From Marasmius tenuissimus (Eukaryota > Basidiomycota > Agaricomycetes > Agaricales > Marasmiaceae): a stretch of 64,000 nucleotides of DNA. The translations under genes and the position numbers were made by a program. The stretch's first letter is position 1; each line of letters begins with the position of its first letter. Shown here in pieces: positions 19,700 to 31,495 of this stretch. The stretch covers positions 124,001-188,000 of the forward strand of contig JAQOTA010000001.1 of the NCBI GenBank assembly GCA_029532415.1, in the 5' to 3' direction. The notes beneath the pieces were generated by a model. That model saw only the letters and a program-made list of their open reading frames with translations. It was not told the DNA's origin and did not search any database.

Positions 19700-21150
19700 C
19701 CTTTACCGCTACCTCGAGAGTGCAATCCCAACTGAAGGTCAAATAGAATGTATTCCCATTTCCAGTTGTTAGCACCGTAGATATTGACTAAGACGACGAT
19801 CGAGTAGGGTTTATGCAAAGGTACTTATGAGGCGGTAGAGTATGAGGGGGAAAAGGAATGGATAATGGATCATCAACACAGAGTTTAGAACCCCAGAATC
19901 CGAATGTGCATAACATCACATACCATAACATCAATCAAAGCTAAAGTGACTCGAAATTGGCAATCGAGGCAGGTGCATGAGTTTATGGAATGCAGGCAGG
20001 ATAGAAGAATACCCCAGAAACGCAAAGCAAGCAAATTTTTAGTTTCACTTCACTGTCAGCGAACGGAAGAAGACGGCGGCAGGGGGCTCGACGACCACGA
20101 CGTAAGGTTCAATCGCCGAGAGATACCAGAGAGGGGATCGAGCGCGGAGAACGAAGGAATTTCTGTCCTATGAGGAACACGGAAGGGCGATGAAGCTTGA
20201 AGCTTGAAGGTCGACTGCCATCGTCGAGAAAGAGTTCAACTCACGAAGAGTCCTCACGCCGTTCGCTTGTTCGCCGTCCTTAACCTTGGGGTTAAAACCC
20301 AATCAGTGTGAGGGCTTGGAGAAATAACAAAGTGGTAGGCGTACCATAACCAGAGTCCGGTGTCATCATCAACCTGAGTACCACATCGATCCCGTAGTCG
20401 GACGCTCCTCAGAGATAATTCAGGTACCGAGGACTTGAAGACTGAGCATCGAGTCAGAATCGAGAAAATAACGGATTGAGGGCGATCCGAGACGTACCGA
20501 AGTCCAAGCTTAAGAGTAAGTTCGAGGCTACGAAGGGATGCCCGTAAGGGTGAAAGGGGGAGGACCATCGACCGGAGAGGCTTGGCGAATTTTGGCTAGC
20601 TTTGCTGCGTTATCGAAAAATTTCGTTTTGCTTCCGCTGCGAAGATTCGGTGTTGATCGTCAAGACGAGCACCAGTAGTGTGTACTATACGTACAGTCAA
20701 TTCGGGTGTCGGGTGGAAACGGATTGAAAGAGCTAGAAACCCACCGACGGCCGAAGATGAGCATGATGAAGGGATTAAGCAGTCAGAGCCAGATATCATC
20801 GGTTCAGCTCCCCCGATATCGACGACACACGTTGTTTTGCCTTCTTCCAGGTGTTTGCCATCATTGTTCTCGTCACGAAACTCAGTCAGTATCGAGGGTA
20901 TAGAGAAAGAATCAGAATCAACACATACTGAACTGCAACTTCCAATGTTCAAATTGAACGTTTCATTCAACTTGGACCTAGGGCCCAAACTCTAATCGAT
21001 TATCAAACGATTTCGAGATAATTGCTGGCGCCATGGATCGTGGGGCTTGCAATGAATGAAGGTTGGGGAAAAGAAAAGAGGGTGGGAAGATTCTCCATCT
21101 GACCGAAGAATCCAAGCGAAGAAACGCACAGACCATCTTGAGGGGCGGTC
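19700..21150 (-). repeat. Copy of dispersed unit R1 (gene-like, minus strand)
   Basis: Aligns over most of its length with 26560-28060. Shared landmarks are 'ccatttccagt' near 19760, 'acgctcctcagag' near 20402, and 'gattgaaagagctagaaacc' near 20722. The right end 'cagaccatcttgaggggcgg' (21129) recurs at 53480 and, changed, at 36880 and 12140. On the minus strand a 130-codon frame (20596-20988) and a splice-like series near 20254-20568 suggest a decayed or poorly recognisable gene. No domain could be named. Confidence 0.5.
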
Positions 21151-21798
21151 AATCAGCCTCTCTATCTAAAGATGCGGACTCGGAGAATTCGGATCAACCG
21201 TTACAAGCCAATGTAACTCCGAGTTGGGAAGGTACTAAACCATAGTTTAGGTATGATAAAATGAGTAGTAAGCGGACTGCAATGCGAGAACCAGGCTTGC
21301 ATACTCCTTCAGTCGTTGGATTCGCTCCGCCATCGCATCAATGTACCCATCCGGCCGAGCTACAAATATCTAAACTGAACAGACCATTTATGTCCACACG
21401 GTACTGCTCGAAAGCGTAGCCATCCTTGTCGACTAAACGCGATGAGTTCCTGCCTCAGAAGCGGTGAGAAAGGACTAAGACCGAGGGTTAAGGACAATCA
21501 ATTGGGGCCTCCTCTGAGGGAACACCGGAACCGAGGGACCAAAAGCATCGTAAAATTGCCACCGTCAAGTTGTTCTCCAGATTCACGAACCCCGGAGCCG
21601 ATCCCCACCTTTGAGTTTCCCATCCGAGTCTCTAATCGCTTGATATTTTGTCACCAAACCTGTGGCTGAATCAGAGCGGTTTTGTCAGTGCACATTTTGG
21701 CATACAGTTACGTCTTCCGACATCTGGACAACGATCATCATCTCGCACAACCTCGAGGATCCCGAGTTGTAGAGCTGCATCGGTTGGACCTGTCAGAA

Positions 21799-21880
21799 GC
21801 ATCAATGGGGTAGCGGTAACCTGGGTCGTTGCCATCACGAGACTGCCAACCCGCTGGGGGCTCGATTCCCTCTTGATGCA
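21799..21880 (+). tRNA. tRNA-Gly(GCC) copy with short intron
   Basis: GCATCAA pairs with TTGATGC; the D arm reads GGGGTAGCGGTAACC; the anticodon loop TTGCCAT gives GCC; a short intron follows. The anticodon stem has one mismatch (GGGTCG/CAACCC) and the T arm reads GGGGGCTCGATTCCCTC. Moderately degraded compared with 36970-37070. Confidence 0.65.
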
Positions 21881-22160
21881 ATCCAGAAGAAAACAGTTCT
21901 TTTCGGTTTCCCTTCCTTCTCTTGTGTTGACCAAATTTTCGTATGCTCTAATCATTGTTTATTGAGGATCTGTCTCTCCTGTATTATCAAGATCAATTTA
22001 AGAATACCACCGGAGTTTGGATTTCGTTGCTAAGGAGGCGTCATCCCACGCGAACGAATAGAGATCACACTCGTAGAAGCAAGGCCGTATCCAAAACCGC
22101 ACGGGAGAAAATGTGCTCAAGCTGTACTGATAAATGCCCAGTCTACATTATAAGACGCCT

Positions 22161-22257
22161 GGTTCGATGGCGTAGTTGGTTATCGCATCTGTCTAACATA
22201 TGTTGCGTCGACTGTTGATTGCACAGAAGGTCCCCAGTTCGAGCCTGGGTCGAATCA
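22161..22257 (+). tRNA. tRNA-Val(AAC) with intron
   Basis: Acceptor GGTTCGA/TCGAATC (one G-T pair), D stem GCG/CGC, anticodon stem TCTGT/ACAGA, loop CTAACAT (anticodon AAC), and T arm CCCAG-TTCGAGC-CTGGG are all normal. An intron of about 20 nt follows position 37. It lies in the block duplicated at 7669-8300. Confidence 0.88.
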
Positions 22258-23034
22258 TTCCTTTAGAGCGCTACTTATTTTTTGCTGCCCCCTCTGTACT
22301 TATATATCGAAGGTTCTGAATTTCGGAGTCTATTCGGTTTAAAACTGTCGTTGTGGCACCCAGGACCACATCGGGACTCTGATATAAATATCTCTCAAAC
22401 AGTATTGCGGAGCTCCAGATGACAAGACCTGAGATTCAGACCCACTCATACGTCTAATCAATTCGTGGATATAGGTTACGCATATGCACTCAGTAATACT
22501 ATCTCCGTTTCAGCAACTTAATATCCATATCCGGTAACTGCCCACGCGACGCCTATAGCCAGAGGGATTTCGTGCGTATATTGATGCACGCCAATATAAG
22601 ATACCATCTCGGCGGCCAGATACTATAGACCCTACACCAATACTCGTTGATTCTTTGAGTCTTTCGGACTCTGTTAAGGGGGGAAGTGACGAGACCGGGA
22701 AACTTGGGAATGATGTCTGTCAATATGTGCAGCCTGTCGTTCCACATGGTGTTGGTCCCTTGTCCTCCAATCTCGTCCCACGGACTCGATAAAGCAAGGA
22801 GACTGTTTCCATGAGCTTCTCAGGCTAGAAGGCACGTCCTTAGACAGTGAGAAATCCAATGCTGAGGGACTACGGCTTACCCGTGGCGAATTTAGATACG
22901 GCGAAAAATCCGTAAAATGTTCAATTTCCGAAATGTATACTGTTGCCTACCAGCTACGCTACGCATAACGCTAACTTCAGAAACTAGTGAATACAATTAC
23001 ATGTATGTCTTGTTGACATTCAGTTTGTTCATTG

Positions 23035-24750
23035 TTATTTGATCCGCCCATTCCTCCCAAAATTTCTCCATTTTCTTTCACCATTTTGAACAGTCCCAGT
23101 AGTCGGACTGGAAGTTGTACTCCCATCTCCCGTCGTAGGATTCGCCCATAAGGGGTTATACTGGGGCGGTAACGGGCCAGCGTCCACTTCGCGGGCCGGT
23201 GGAGAGGCTGCCGTAGTGTTTGACGGAGAGGTTGGCGGAGAGGTTGTGGAGGGTTTCGAAGAAAACACTGCAGACACGTGAAATATGATAAAGGCTTGCT
23301 CACATGCAGCGCAGAGTAACGAAACAAGAACATACCGTCTTTGAAGATGCCCATGTAAGGCGTGATTATTGGGGTCTGCGTATTTTCGGCCCTTTGTTCC
23401 GAGTAAGTGTTAAGTTCACCCAATGGACGGAAGCCGTACTTTCTACGAAACCAGAACGCCCCTGCGCCAACTGCTGCCAAAAAGAGGATAGGGGCGATGA
23501 CCTTCGGGATGGTAAGCTTGTCTGGATGGGCTAAGGTATGCGGGCCATAGTAACTTACTATCGCAGCAATGTTTCCCGATGTTAGATGACGATGATGCCC
23601 TTCATTCATAGACGACGGCACGGGCTCCGGGGTCGGTAGTGGTGGAAAAGGCGAGCCTCTGCAAACAAGAAGAATAACCAGACCGTTGAGCAATCTCAAT
23701 TCTCGAGTCAAGGTTTTGCATACCCGTCTAACAACTGCAATTGGTTGAAAGCCAACTTTTGTTGGTCAGTAGCAGCCGAGATGTCCACAGTGTAGGAGGT
23801 TCCCCAATCGAGCCCGCTCTCCCAGTACAGTATCTGCTGAAACTCCCCGTAGGGACCAGTATCGTACATAAACGTTTCTTTGATGCCCGTCGGGTCGCTA
23901 GATCCTGGTCTTGGGGAGATTGTAATCCGCTTGACAGGATGATCTTTATAAATCGATCCCCAGAGAATAAAAGTACCAGCAGAAGTCACGTTAAATCTGA
24001 GGCTGTCGTTACGTCCTTTGGTGGCCATTTGACGGGTGACGGGGCTGGTTGTACCGTTGGGAAATGTTACTAAGTCAAGACGGGTGAAAAAACGCTACAA
24101 ACTTTGAAGCAACGGATGGGGGGGCTTACTGGTTGCTATACCACTTTCGGGTGCCCAGCCTGAAGAGTCATTCTTAAAGTCAAAGTACGGGTTAGGTTCA
24201 TTTGGCCCCAAGACTGCTTCAATTGTGCTGTTCTTGATCTCCTTCCTAAGTCCGACCGTTCGTAAGATCTTTGTTAGTGCCGAGGCAGATAATCGTGCTC
24301 ACCCCGGATAACCCAATCCAATGGTAAGGTCAGCATACTGAAACGCCACCATTTCTCGCCCGACTACCTTCAATGTTGCGTTGTGTTCCTTATACTGCAT
24401 CCCGGTCATACTTCCCAAAAGTCCCCCTTGCTGGACGTTGAAGGTCTGACTGACGTTCTGCCCATCCACAGAGAAACTGTATGAATCTCTTGTGCCGGTA
24501 CCATACACGTAGATTGCTGTTCCCAACCAGTTGAAGGATATAGATGCTCCTGCCTTGGTGGAGTTGTGAAAGTCGGCTCCTCTTCCTTGTCGTTCATAAC
24601 GGCCGTTGTCAACAATGGGGTAAGCAAGTTCCCACCCATCGGACGCATCGGTGTGTGCGCCTCGAGGAGGCGAATAAATAAGGGAGGCTGTCTGGGACGG
24701 GATTGTCAGGTTGTAGGGTTGAAGATCTACCATGCTGTTCAAAGCTCCAC
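23035..24750 (-). CDS. Single-pass membrane glycoprotein-like protein, at least 6 exons
   Basis: Exons (minus): 24750-24303, 24245-24130, 24069-23724, 23658-23559, 23516-23336 and 23267-23035, all GT-AG with consistent phases. The ectodomain has many N-x-S/T sites ('YNLTIPSQTAS', 'NVSQTF', 'NATLKV', 'NGTTSP') and two repeated beta-rich segments: 'ASISFNWLGTAIYVYGTGT' and 'GTFILWGSIYKD'. Then come a proline-rich linker, a membrane helix ('VIAPILFLAAVGAGAFWF') followed by basic residues (RRK), and a serine/threonine/proline-rich cytoplasmic tail. Such proteins are common in Agaricomycetes; their role is unknown, with surface recognition or sensing only a guess. The first exon, which should give the signal peptide, is not located; ATG 24742 is an inner candidate. 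Confidence 0.75.
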
Positions 24751-24839
24751 TTGAGAAATGAGAGATGAATTAATAAGAGAAGCAACTGAATTATTGCTTG
24801 TTTCAGCATAAGGCAGTTCAAGTGGCACAAGGCCTCGCA

Positions 24840-25660
24840 TCATGGCGGGTAATATAAGTGCGAGCTGGTGGACCCCATCCCAAGGTTTTGTTGACCAAAC
24901 ATCTTGCTGATGAAATCAAATTCCAACAGTGGAGAGGGGATGATTAGGTTTATAGGTTGCCAATTGCAGTACTCGGTTATTATCTCCCCCGTTCCATAGG
25001 GCGATCCCAATCTTCTTGAAACAGCTCCAGCAATCATAGGCTAGCAGAGTCTAGCCAAGTCAATTGGTGGTAAGATTGAGACAAAATAATGGAGGGTAAC
25101 AGCCTGCACCAGAACTATCTCCTTGATCACACACCTCCCCTTCTCCCACTATATTTCATAAAGGGCAGTGGCTCCAATCATCGTGCTGTTACTCGGCTTC
25201 CAAAGGAAGTGGATATAATCTCTTGCGGGAAAAGACTGCAGCAGTGCTGTGGATGGATGCATCTCCCATCACTGATCGGTAGACAGTTAGGGTGTCAGAT
25301 GATATCCAGAACCGAAGGTGCAACGCGATGTCGTCGCATTGCAACAGAAGCCCCCCCCCCCTCTCAAAGCTTCAGCCGACTCGAGACGCTTGTAATCAAA
25401 GAACGTTGCACAACTAACATGAAAACTGCTAGCAATGGTTTTTCACGGTGGTAAAGAATACACAGACATAGTCCTGTGATTGTTCAATAGAATAACATCA
25501 AGTTATTTTCAGCCACATATTCGGGATGACCATCCACTTGGAAGTCCTAACCTTAAGCACAGAAAGGAAAGGGTAACATCGGGAGCCGCGCCGCAACCAT
25601 TATCCCGAAGTGATTGTAGCAACTCGTGAATGGCAATAGTGAAGCCCAAGCAGATCAAAA
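24840..25660. other. No supported gene; probable 5' region of the glycoprotein-like gene
   Basis: Frames at 24840-25037 (minus) and 25089-25454 (plus) lack domains. The missing first exon of the 23035-24750 gene may lie here. A run of ten C occurs near 25351-25360. Confidence 0.3.
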
Positions 25661-25664
25661 TGGA

Positions 25665-26130
25665 TCACAGCTTAGTGTGCGCCTTGTCGTTATCTTCTGT
25701 GGAGGGGTACGGGTCAGTCTTGATGATGCAATGAAATTTGAAGGTTGATGTCTCACCTGAAATGTTTTGTCAGTAAGCACAAGATTGAACTCGAAGCCAT
25801 CGCCGACTTACTCAATATGTCAGTGCCACCTGTACTTCTGTAGGAGCTCATGCTATGCTTGAGAGGGCTACGAGTTTACGACAGGTGGTTTGAGAAGCCG
25901 GAGCTCGCGGAATAGGTCGAAGCATACACCGTAATGAAACCTGTACATACTGGATGTTGTCTCGTTACTGATAGAACAATTTTGAAACGCCGAAACTAGA
26001 GCACGCAAACGTACCGCTGTGCTTCAATTCTTCGACCTCCTTTGCCTCCAAATCCTTGTCCTCAACAATTCAATTCAAGATGGCTGATGTTTATGTGATG
26101 TGGTTAAACCCACCTGAGTCGATCTCACTG
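25665..26130 (-). CDS. Small spliced gene, C-terminal part of at least 43 residues
   Basis: Two exons can be joined with confidence: ATG 25851 to 25812 (40 nt) and 25756 to 25665 (92 nt), through a 55 nt intron with GTAAGT, a CTGAC branch site and CAG. They give 43 residues, 'MSSYRSTGGTDILSETSTF' at the start and 'EDNDKAHTKL' at the end. Upstream, further exon-like pieces are in a compatible frame ('SEIDSG', 'DKDLEAKEVEELKHS'), so the true protein may start near 26130. It is hydrophilic, without a signal peptide. No family recognised. Confidence 0.4.
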
Positions 26131-26183
26131 TGCCTCAGAGCCCTCAATATACAGCAACTCCATCCTATAGCATAGAAACGAGC

Positions 26184-26233
26184 TCGAATATGCCTTACAC
26201 AGAAGGTCCCCAGATCATGCCTGGGTCGAATCA
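26184..26233 (+). pseudogene. tRNA-Val 3' half fragment
   Basis: 'CTTACACAGAAGGTCCCCAG' followed by CATGCCTGGGTCGAATCA is the 3' half of a tRNA-Val; the 5' half is missing. The tail matches that after other Val copies, and the block pairs with 17120-17420. Confidence 0.6.
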
Positions 26234-26445
26234 TTCTTTTTACGGCGTCGCTTATTTTATTCCTCCTCCGTTCTCATACACGACGGCCACCGAGTATGGA
26301 TCTGAGCGTCTCCCTCAGTGACTCCAAAAATGACACCGGGATTTAGATATACAAGTATCCCATACTTCAGACGCCAAAAACTGTGATATAGACTCACCGA
26401 TACCATTCACTAAATCTAGACCACACATGTCCCACCCCCAATATC

Positions 26446-26536
26446 TCCGTTATGGTGTCGTGGCTAATATTATCGCCTCTCATGAGTCAGACGTTGCTGA
26501 ATCGCGATAGCCCAGGGTCGATTGCCCATAACGGAA
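26446..26536 (+). tRNA. tRNA-Glu(CTC) copy with intron, degenerate
   Basis: TCCGTTA/TAACGGA and TATCGC/GCGATA with CTC in the loop are intact, but the T arm has lost a base (GGGTCGATTGCCC), so folding is doubtful. An intron of about 25 nt follows the anticodon. Confidence 0.6.
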
Positions 26537-26559
26537 ACTTTCGTGACAAGAATTTGATT

Positions 26560-28060
26560 TTTCTCTTTTTCTCATTTCGAATGAACTAAGTATCTACAGT
26601 ATTCCCATTTCCAGTGGTTAACACCGTAACGACTAGGACGACGAAAAAATAGGGTATATGCAAAGAGATAAGACGGCCAAAGTATGGGAGAGGGAGAAGG
26701 AATAAAATAATGACACAGAATTTAGAGACCCAAAATCCGAGTGTGCATAACATAACCTAACATCAACCAAAGTTGAAAAGACACGATATTGAAGGCAGGT
26801 GCATGGGTTCATAGAACGCAAGCGGGATAGAATCATGGAGGTAAGCCCCAGAAACGCAATCAAGCGATTTTCAGTATCCACTCCACTGTCCAGTCCTTCG
26901 AGCGAACGGAAAGACGGCGAGATAAGGCCCAATCACCAAGAAATACCAGGGAGGGGATCGAGCGCGGACAACAAAGAGATCTCTGTCCTGCGAACAAGAC
27001 GGGGGGAACAAGAGGTAGTGTATACTATCCTTAGTCTATGTAGACGGAGGCAAATGGCAAATTGAAAACATTGTAAACAATGAATATCGGCTGTCACCGT
27101 TAAACTCACGAAGAGGTCTGAGGAGTACATTGAATATCATGATTTTGCCTTACTCAAATTGTTCGCTTGTTCACCGTCCTTGACCTTGGGGCTATCCGAC
27201 AGTCAGTGTCGCGGCTTGAGAGAAAAACACGAAGTGATAGGCGTACCATAATCGACGTTCGACGTCGTTATCGACCTGAGTACCATCTCAATCGCTATAT
27301 AACCCGGATTCGGACGCTCCTCAGAAGTGATTCAGGCATCGAGGGTTCGCCGTTCTTGGAACCGAAGACTAGCATCGAGTCAGATCCAAGAACATAACGA
27401 ATTGAGACTGATCAAAGACGTACCGAAGTTTAAGCTCAAAAACAGGTTTAAGGATACAAAGAAATCCCTGTAACTGTGAGAGGTCCATCGACTGGAGAGG
27501 CTTGGCAAATCTTGAATAGCTTCGCTGCGCTATTGAAAATTTCGTTTTGCTTCTGCCGCGAACATTCAGTGTTGGTCATGTGCGTGAAAATGAGCATCAG
27601 TAGCGAGTACTATGCGTATATTCAACTCAAGCGTCGAGTGCAAAATGGACTGAAACAACTAGAGACTCACCGATGGTCGAAGATGAGCACGGTGAAGGGA
27701 TTGAAGGGGGTCGGAGGGTTCTCGTGTAAACGCCAGGAACGACGCAGGGGGAGACAGACACCATTGCTCCAGCTCCCCAACATCGACGAGTCTCGTTGTT
27801 TTACCTTCTTCTTCTTGCTATGATCCATCATTGTTTTTGTCACGAAACCCCAAGGTCCTAGTCAGCGTAGAGGGTATAGAGGATGAAACTAGAACCAACG
27901 CACCAAAGCGCAACTTTTAACGTTCGATCTGAACGTTTGGACCCAAACTCTAGTCAATGATCGGACGGTCTCGAGATGATTTCTAGGCGCCATGAAACTT
28001 GGAGCTTGGGATGGATGAAGGTTGGGGAAAACAAAGAGGGTGGGAAGAACCTCCAGCTAA
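26560..28060 (-). repeat. Copy of dispersed unit R1
   Basis: The second long copy of the unit at 19700-21150, in the same orientation; both carry a gene-like minus strand ending near 'ggtgggaagaacctccagct'. Stops and indels differ between the copies, so neither is clearly functional. The tRNA-Glu copy at 26446 lies just before it, the same order as at 8436 and 8590. Confidence 0.5.
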
Positions 28061-28089
28061 CACGGCGGGATTTTCGATGTCAACTCGCG

Positions 28090-29190
28090 TTTTGTGGTGT
28101 GATGTCAACACGGTTGTCAAGTGGTTTATCAATTGCTTGCAAGTCACAATTCAGTCACAGATGGGATGAGAGAAATAGGAACCTGTCACAGGTTCTGCCT
28201 TTTTTTCACTGACTGAGTATGAGCACAGTGTGAGCCGCCTACGCTTGCAACCAATTCTCCGCAGAAATGTTTTGGTTTTTTAGACATCCGTATACTGCGA
28301 CGGGAACATTGAGGATTTTGTATAGCTCTAATGTTCTGGGTTACCGACAACGATGAGTTTATAGAAACAAAAGGCGGAGCTGGAGGGTATCTGAGTACCA
28401 GCCCCACGCTGCCCAATGTTCTACTCGATTTGTTTATCGATGATACAAACGGGAACCCCATTTTTGAGTAGGGATAGGGCTGGGACGAGACCTAGGATCG
28501 AATCGTGAGCGATGATGAGTACTTGAGAAGCACGTAAGTGGTTTTGCCTGTGGAACAAGCGCCGGCCTTTCTTACAAATGAGCTGTGCAGGGGAGGAGGA
28601 GAAGAGGAGTGGGGCTTACGTTGAGTACAGATGCCATATTGGAAGCTCACAATGCGAGACTAAGTTCTTGGATAGGTTCCTACTCCTCGAACGTGAGTCT
28701 TCACAACTACGTGGTCTCAGCCACAACAGGTTTTGAGTGTTTTAGGTCACGACGATGAATCGATTCAATACACGTTCAGCCAGATTTGAATACAAGGCAA
28801 TAGCTTGGCCATATACATTTCTTAGAAACGTTGGATAGTGTACTCCCGGAGCCCGCAGACACCAAAGGCGTACCGTAGCGCAACCTCAACTTCGACCTAG
28901 CTCCAAGTACTCTATTCCTATCCTACAGTCTTGGTTGTATGTGCCTTATTTGTTCTGGTGACACTCCACAACTGTAAAGCCCACCTGTACACGCTGTTTT
29001 TGATCCATTCCGAGGGATATGATGCCGGGTGCCCACCGTCAGTCAAATTGTTTACAGGCCACCATCTCGTTTGTCCGAACTCCGAATCCGCATCAGCAAA
29101 ATGATTATTACCTCGGCCAGCAGAACACTCAAGGAATAAACTGGAACGGTGCTTGCTTGAGGAATCCGAGGCACGAGCATATCTTAGTTT
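28090..29190. other. No recognisable gene
   Basis: One 91-codon minus frame (28186-28461) has no domain. From about 28910 the sequence matches 9970-10075, the left edge of the large duplication. Confidence 0.35.
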
Positions 29191-29319
29191 GATATATGTA
29201 CAACGACCTCAAATGCTTACTTCTTCTGCTACCCGATAACTACAAGTACAACAAAGAACGAACCTGGATAAACTCCGGAGGGCCGGGTAAAATACAGCAA
29301 CCTGTGGGATCCGGTTCAA

Positions 29320-31495
29320 TCAATAAACTATATCTCGATCTCCTTGTGACTCTCCAAGATCGCTGCGATAATCCGGCGGATTCTCCGAGCCATTTTGCCA
29401 AAGGCGCTGATACAAGGCGCGAACCAAGTCGGGAGTTGTCAGAGACGTCTCTATATCTCCACCAGCCTGAGTGTGCTCTGGATAGATAGTACCATTAGTA
29501 CCACCAGATATCCTGATATTGAATGAACCAGGCATATCACGGCTTTGGCCCAATGAATCTCTTGCTTCCTGGAGTGCGGAAGGTGCTGAGTTGTGTCGCC
29601 GGAGCTGCGCAGGTCGTGTCTCTGGTACTATCACCCGAGTATGTAATTCGTGTGATGGCTGTTTGTGTGGAAAGGCCACCCTTTTCTCGAATGTAGTGGT
29701 AACAAACGGTTCTATCACTTGGGCCAGGCTACCGGACTCAGATGAAGGGGCCGTTCGATACTTGCGGCGCCATCGACGTACAATGTAGACGATGATGAGT
29801 ACGATTAGCGCAACACCGATAACGGACCCAACCGTTACTCCAGCAATTACTGCAGAAGTTGGCTTGGAAGTAGAACCTGGCTGAGAGGATGGTGATTCCG
29901 GCGAGATTGTCGTGGGCCCGGAAATGTCGTTAGAGTTGAAGAGACTGATTCCATCAACTAATATCTGCGCAGCAGCAGCTTGATTGTACAAATCAAAAGT
30001 CGTCGGTGTTGGTAGGCCCCTCCAACTTTGACTATAAACCCCATCTCCTGTGGTGGCTAATTCTCGCACAGCGTTGTACTGTATGGCAGGGTGTTAGTGC
30101 GTGCACTGGAAATGGAAGACAATACGTACATGTACTCCCAGCAACACCTTGATGTTGTCACGTAGCTCGGCCGAAAGTGTTCTTTCGCTCCTTCTATAAG
30201 CTTCTGCGAGGCTTCTCAGGAAGAGCATGTCGCCGGAATATCTCATGTCGCCGTGGTTACTATTGGGAAGCACGCCATCGGAGTTGAGCTCCGTTGTGTC
30301 CCGGGCTCCTAATGAAATCAAGGTCGAGTTAACGGCGTGTTTTAGTCTGATCAGTGTAAAAAAGCCTTGGTTAGACAGAACTCCGTCAGGAGATATGTGA
30401 ATGGAACATACTTTTTACCCATGTCTTCATCTCCAGTTACGTTATGCATAATGGACATTGCCTCGATCAAGAAACCAACGGCAGACCTCGATGGCAACGG
30501 CATTAACAACATCTTTTCGTCGCATCCCGTGGATAGCGGTGGGGAATGAGGTAAGACGCGACCACTATAACGAAATATGGCAGCCCAGGGGAGTGCAAAA
30601 TCTAGTGACAGCGAAAATGCTTTAACGTATTTGGTCTCAGACGGTTCTGCTTCTGCAAGTAAAGCCGATACCCTTGCAGTGAGAGCAAGTGTCAGCATCT
30701 TGAAACCGTGTGGCTGATAGTAATACTGGGAGATAAGGTTGATACTCACAACACAAACAGGCTACAAGTGGGAGAATCAACAGTGAGCTCAGGCTGAAGA
30801 CACGCACCACTTGCCTACTTTCATAGTTACTGAATCCGCCGTCATCCAAAGTGTCATTCTATGTTGCGTCGAGATGAGGTCGTCAGTTGGCGGTCAAGGA
30901 CATAGATTGAATGCCTCACTACAAATGTTGCTCCATCAAATGTGTTATTGGTACCCCGACAGACTGGAAACCCTTTGGCCGCCATAGTCCTATTTGAAAT
31001 GGCTTCTTCGGAGATTGTGAGCCGATATGCCCGTTCCCACTGCATGCGTGCGATCTGGAGGAAATACGGTTCATCAGGACGCGCCTTGTACCAGCGGATT
31101 GCGGCATAGCAGTCGTCACTGGAGAAATGACGTGCTTAAGACATACTACATGGATACCTTGAATATTGAATTGACTCTTACAGTATTTCGACTGTGGCAC
31201 CACCATATGGCCTGAGTATTTGGTGGAAATTCTGAGACACAAATCCGTAAAACGTGTAATTTGAAGTTTGAGTAGCGAGCTGGAAGTTGGCCATGGCCGC
31301 GTAAAGTTGCGAGTATCCAAATGTATCACTGCCGGGTACTGAAGGACCGCCTTCTGATTATATGCCACAGCGTTAGACAAGTATGCGAGATATATGAGAT
31401 GGCCACAAACTGTCAACGACGCGTCGAGGTCCTTCGATCAATGCCGAATAAGCGGTGTCCAAACGATCCTGCAACGAATGAGTGACATTTGATTT
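29320..31495 (-). CDS. GH76-like (six-hairpin glycosidase) protein with C-terminal membrane anchor
   Basis: Exon-like pieces in order on the minus strand: 'DRLDTAYSALIEGP', 'GYSQLYAAMANFQLATQTSN', 'DDCYAAIRWYKARPDEPYFL', 'FPVCRGTNNTFDGATF', 'NDTLDDGGFSNYES', 'VSALLAEAEPSETKY', 'AVGFLIEAMSIMHNVTGD', 'HGDMRYSGDMLFLRSLAEAY' and 'SWRGLPTPTTFDLYNQAAAA', joined by GT-AG introns. The pattern of helices and the end of the catalytic part resemble fungal GH76-type alpha-mannanase-like proteins of Agaricomycetes, which may act on cell-wall mannan. A serine/threonine-rich linker, a membrane helix ('SVIGVALIVLIIVYIV') and a basic cytoplasmic tail follow, so it should be membrane-anchored outside the cell. 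The first exon with a signal peptide was not found. Catalytic residues could not be checked. A duplicated block starts right upstream, at about 31515. Confidence 0.6.
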
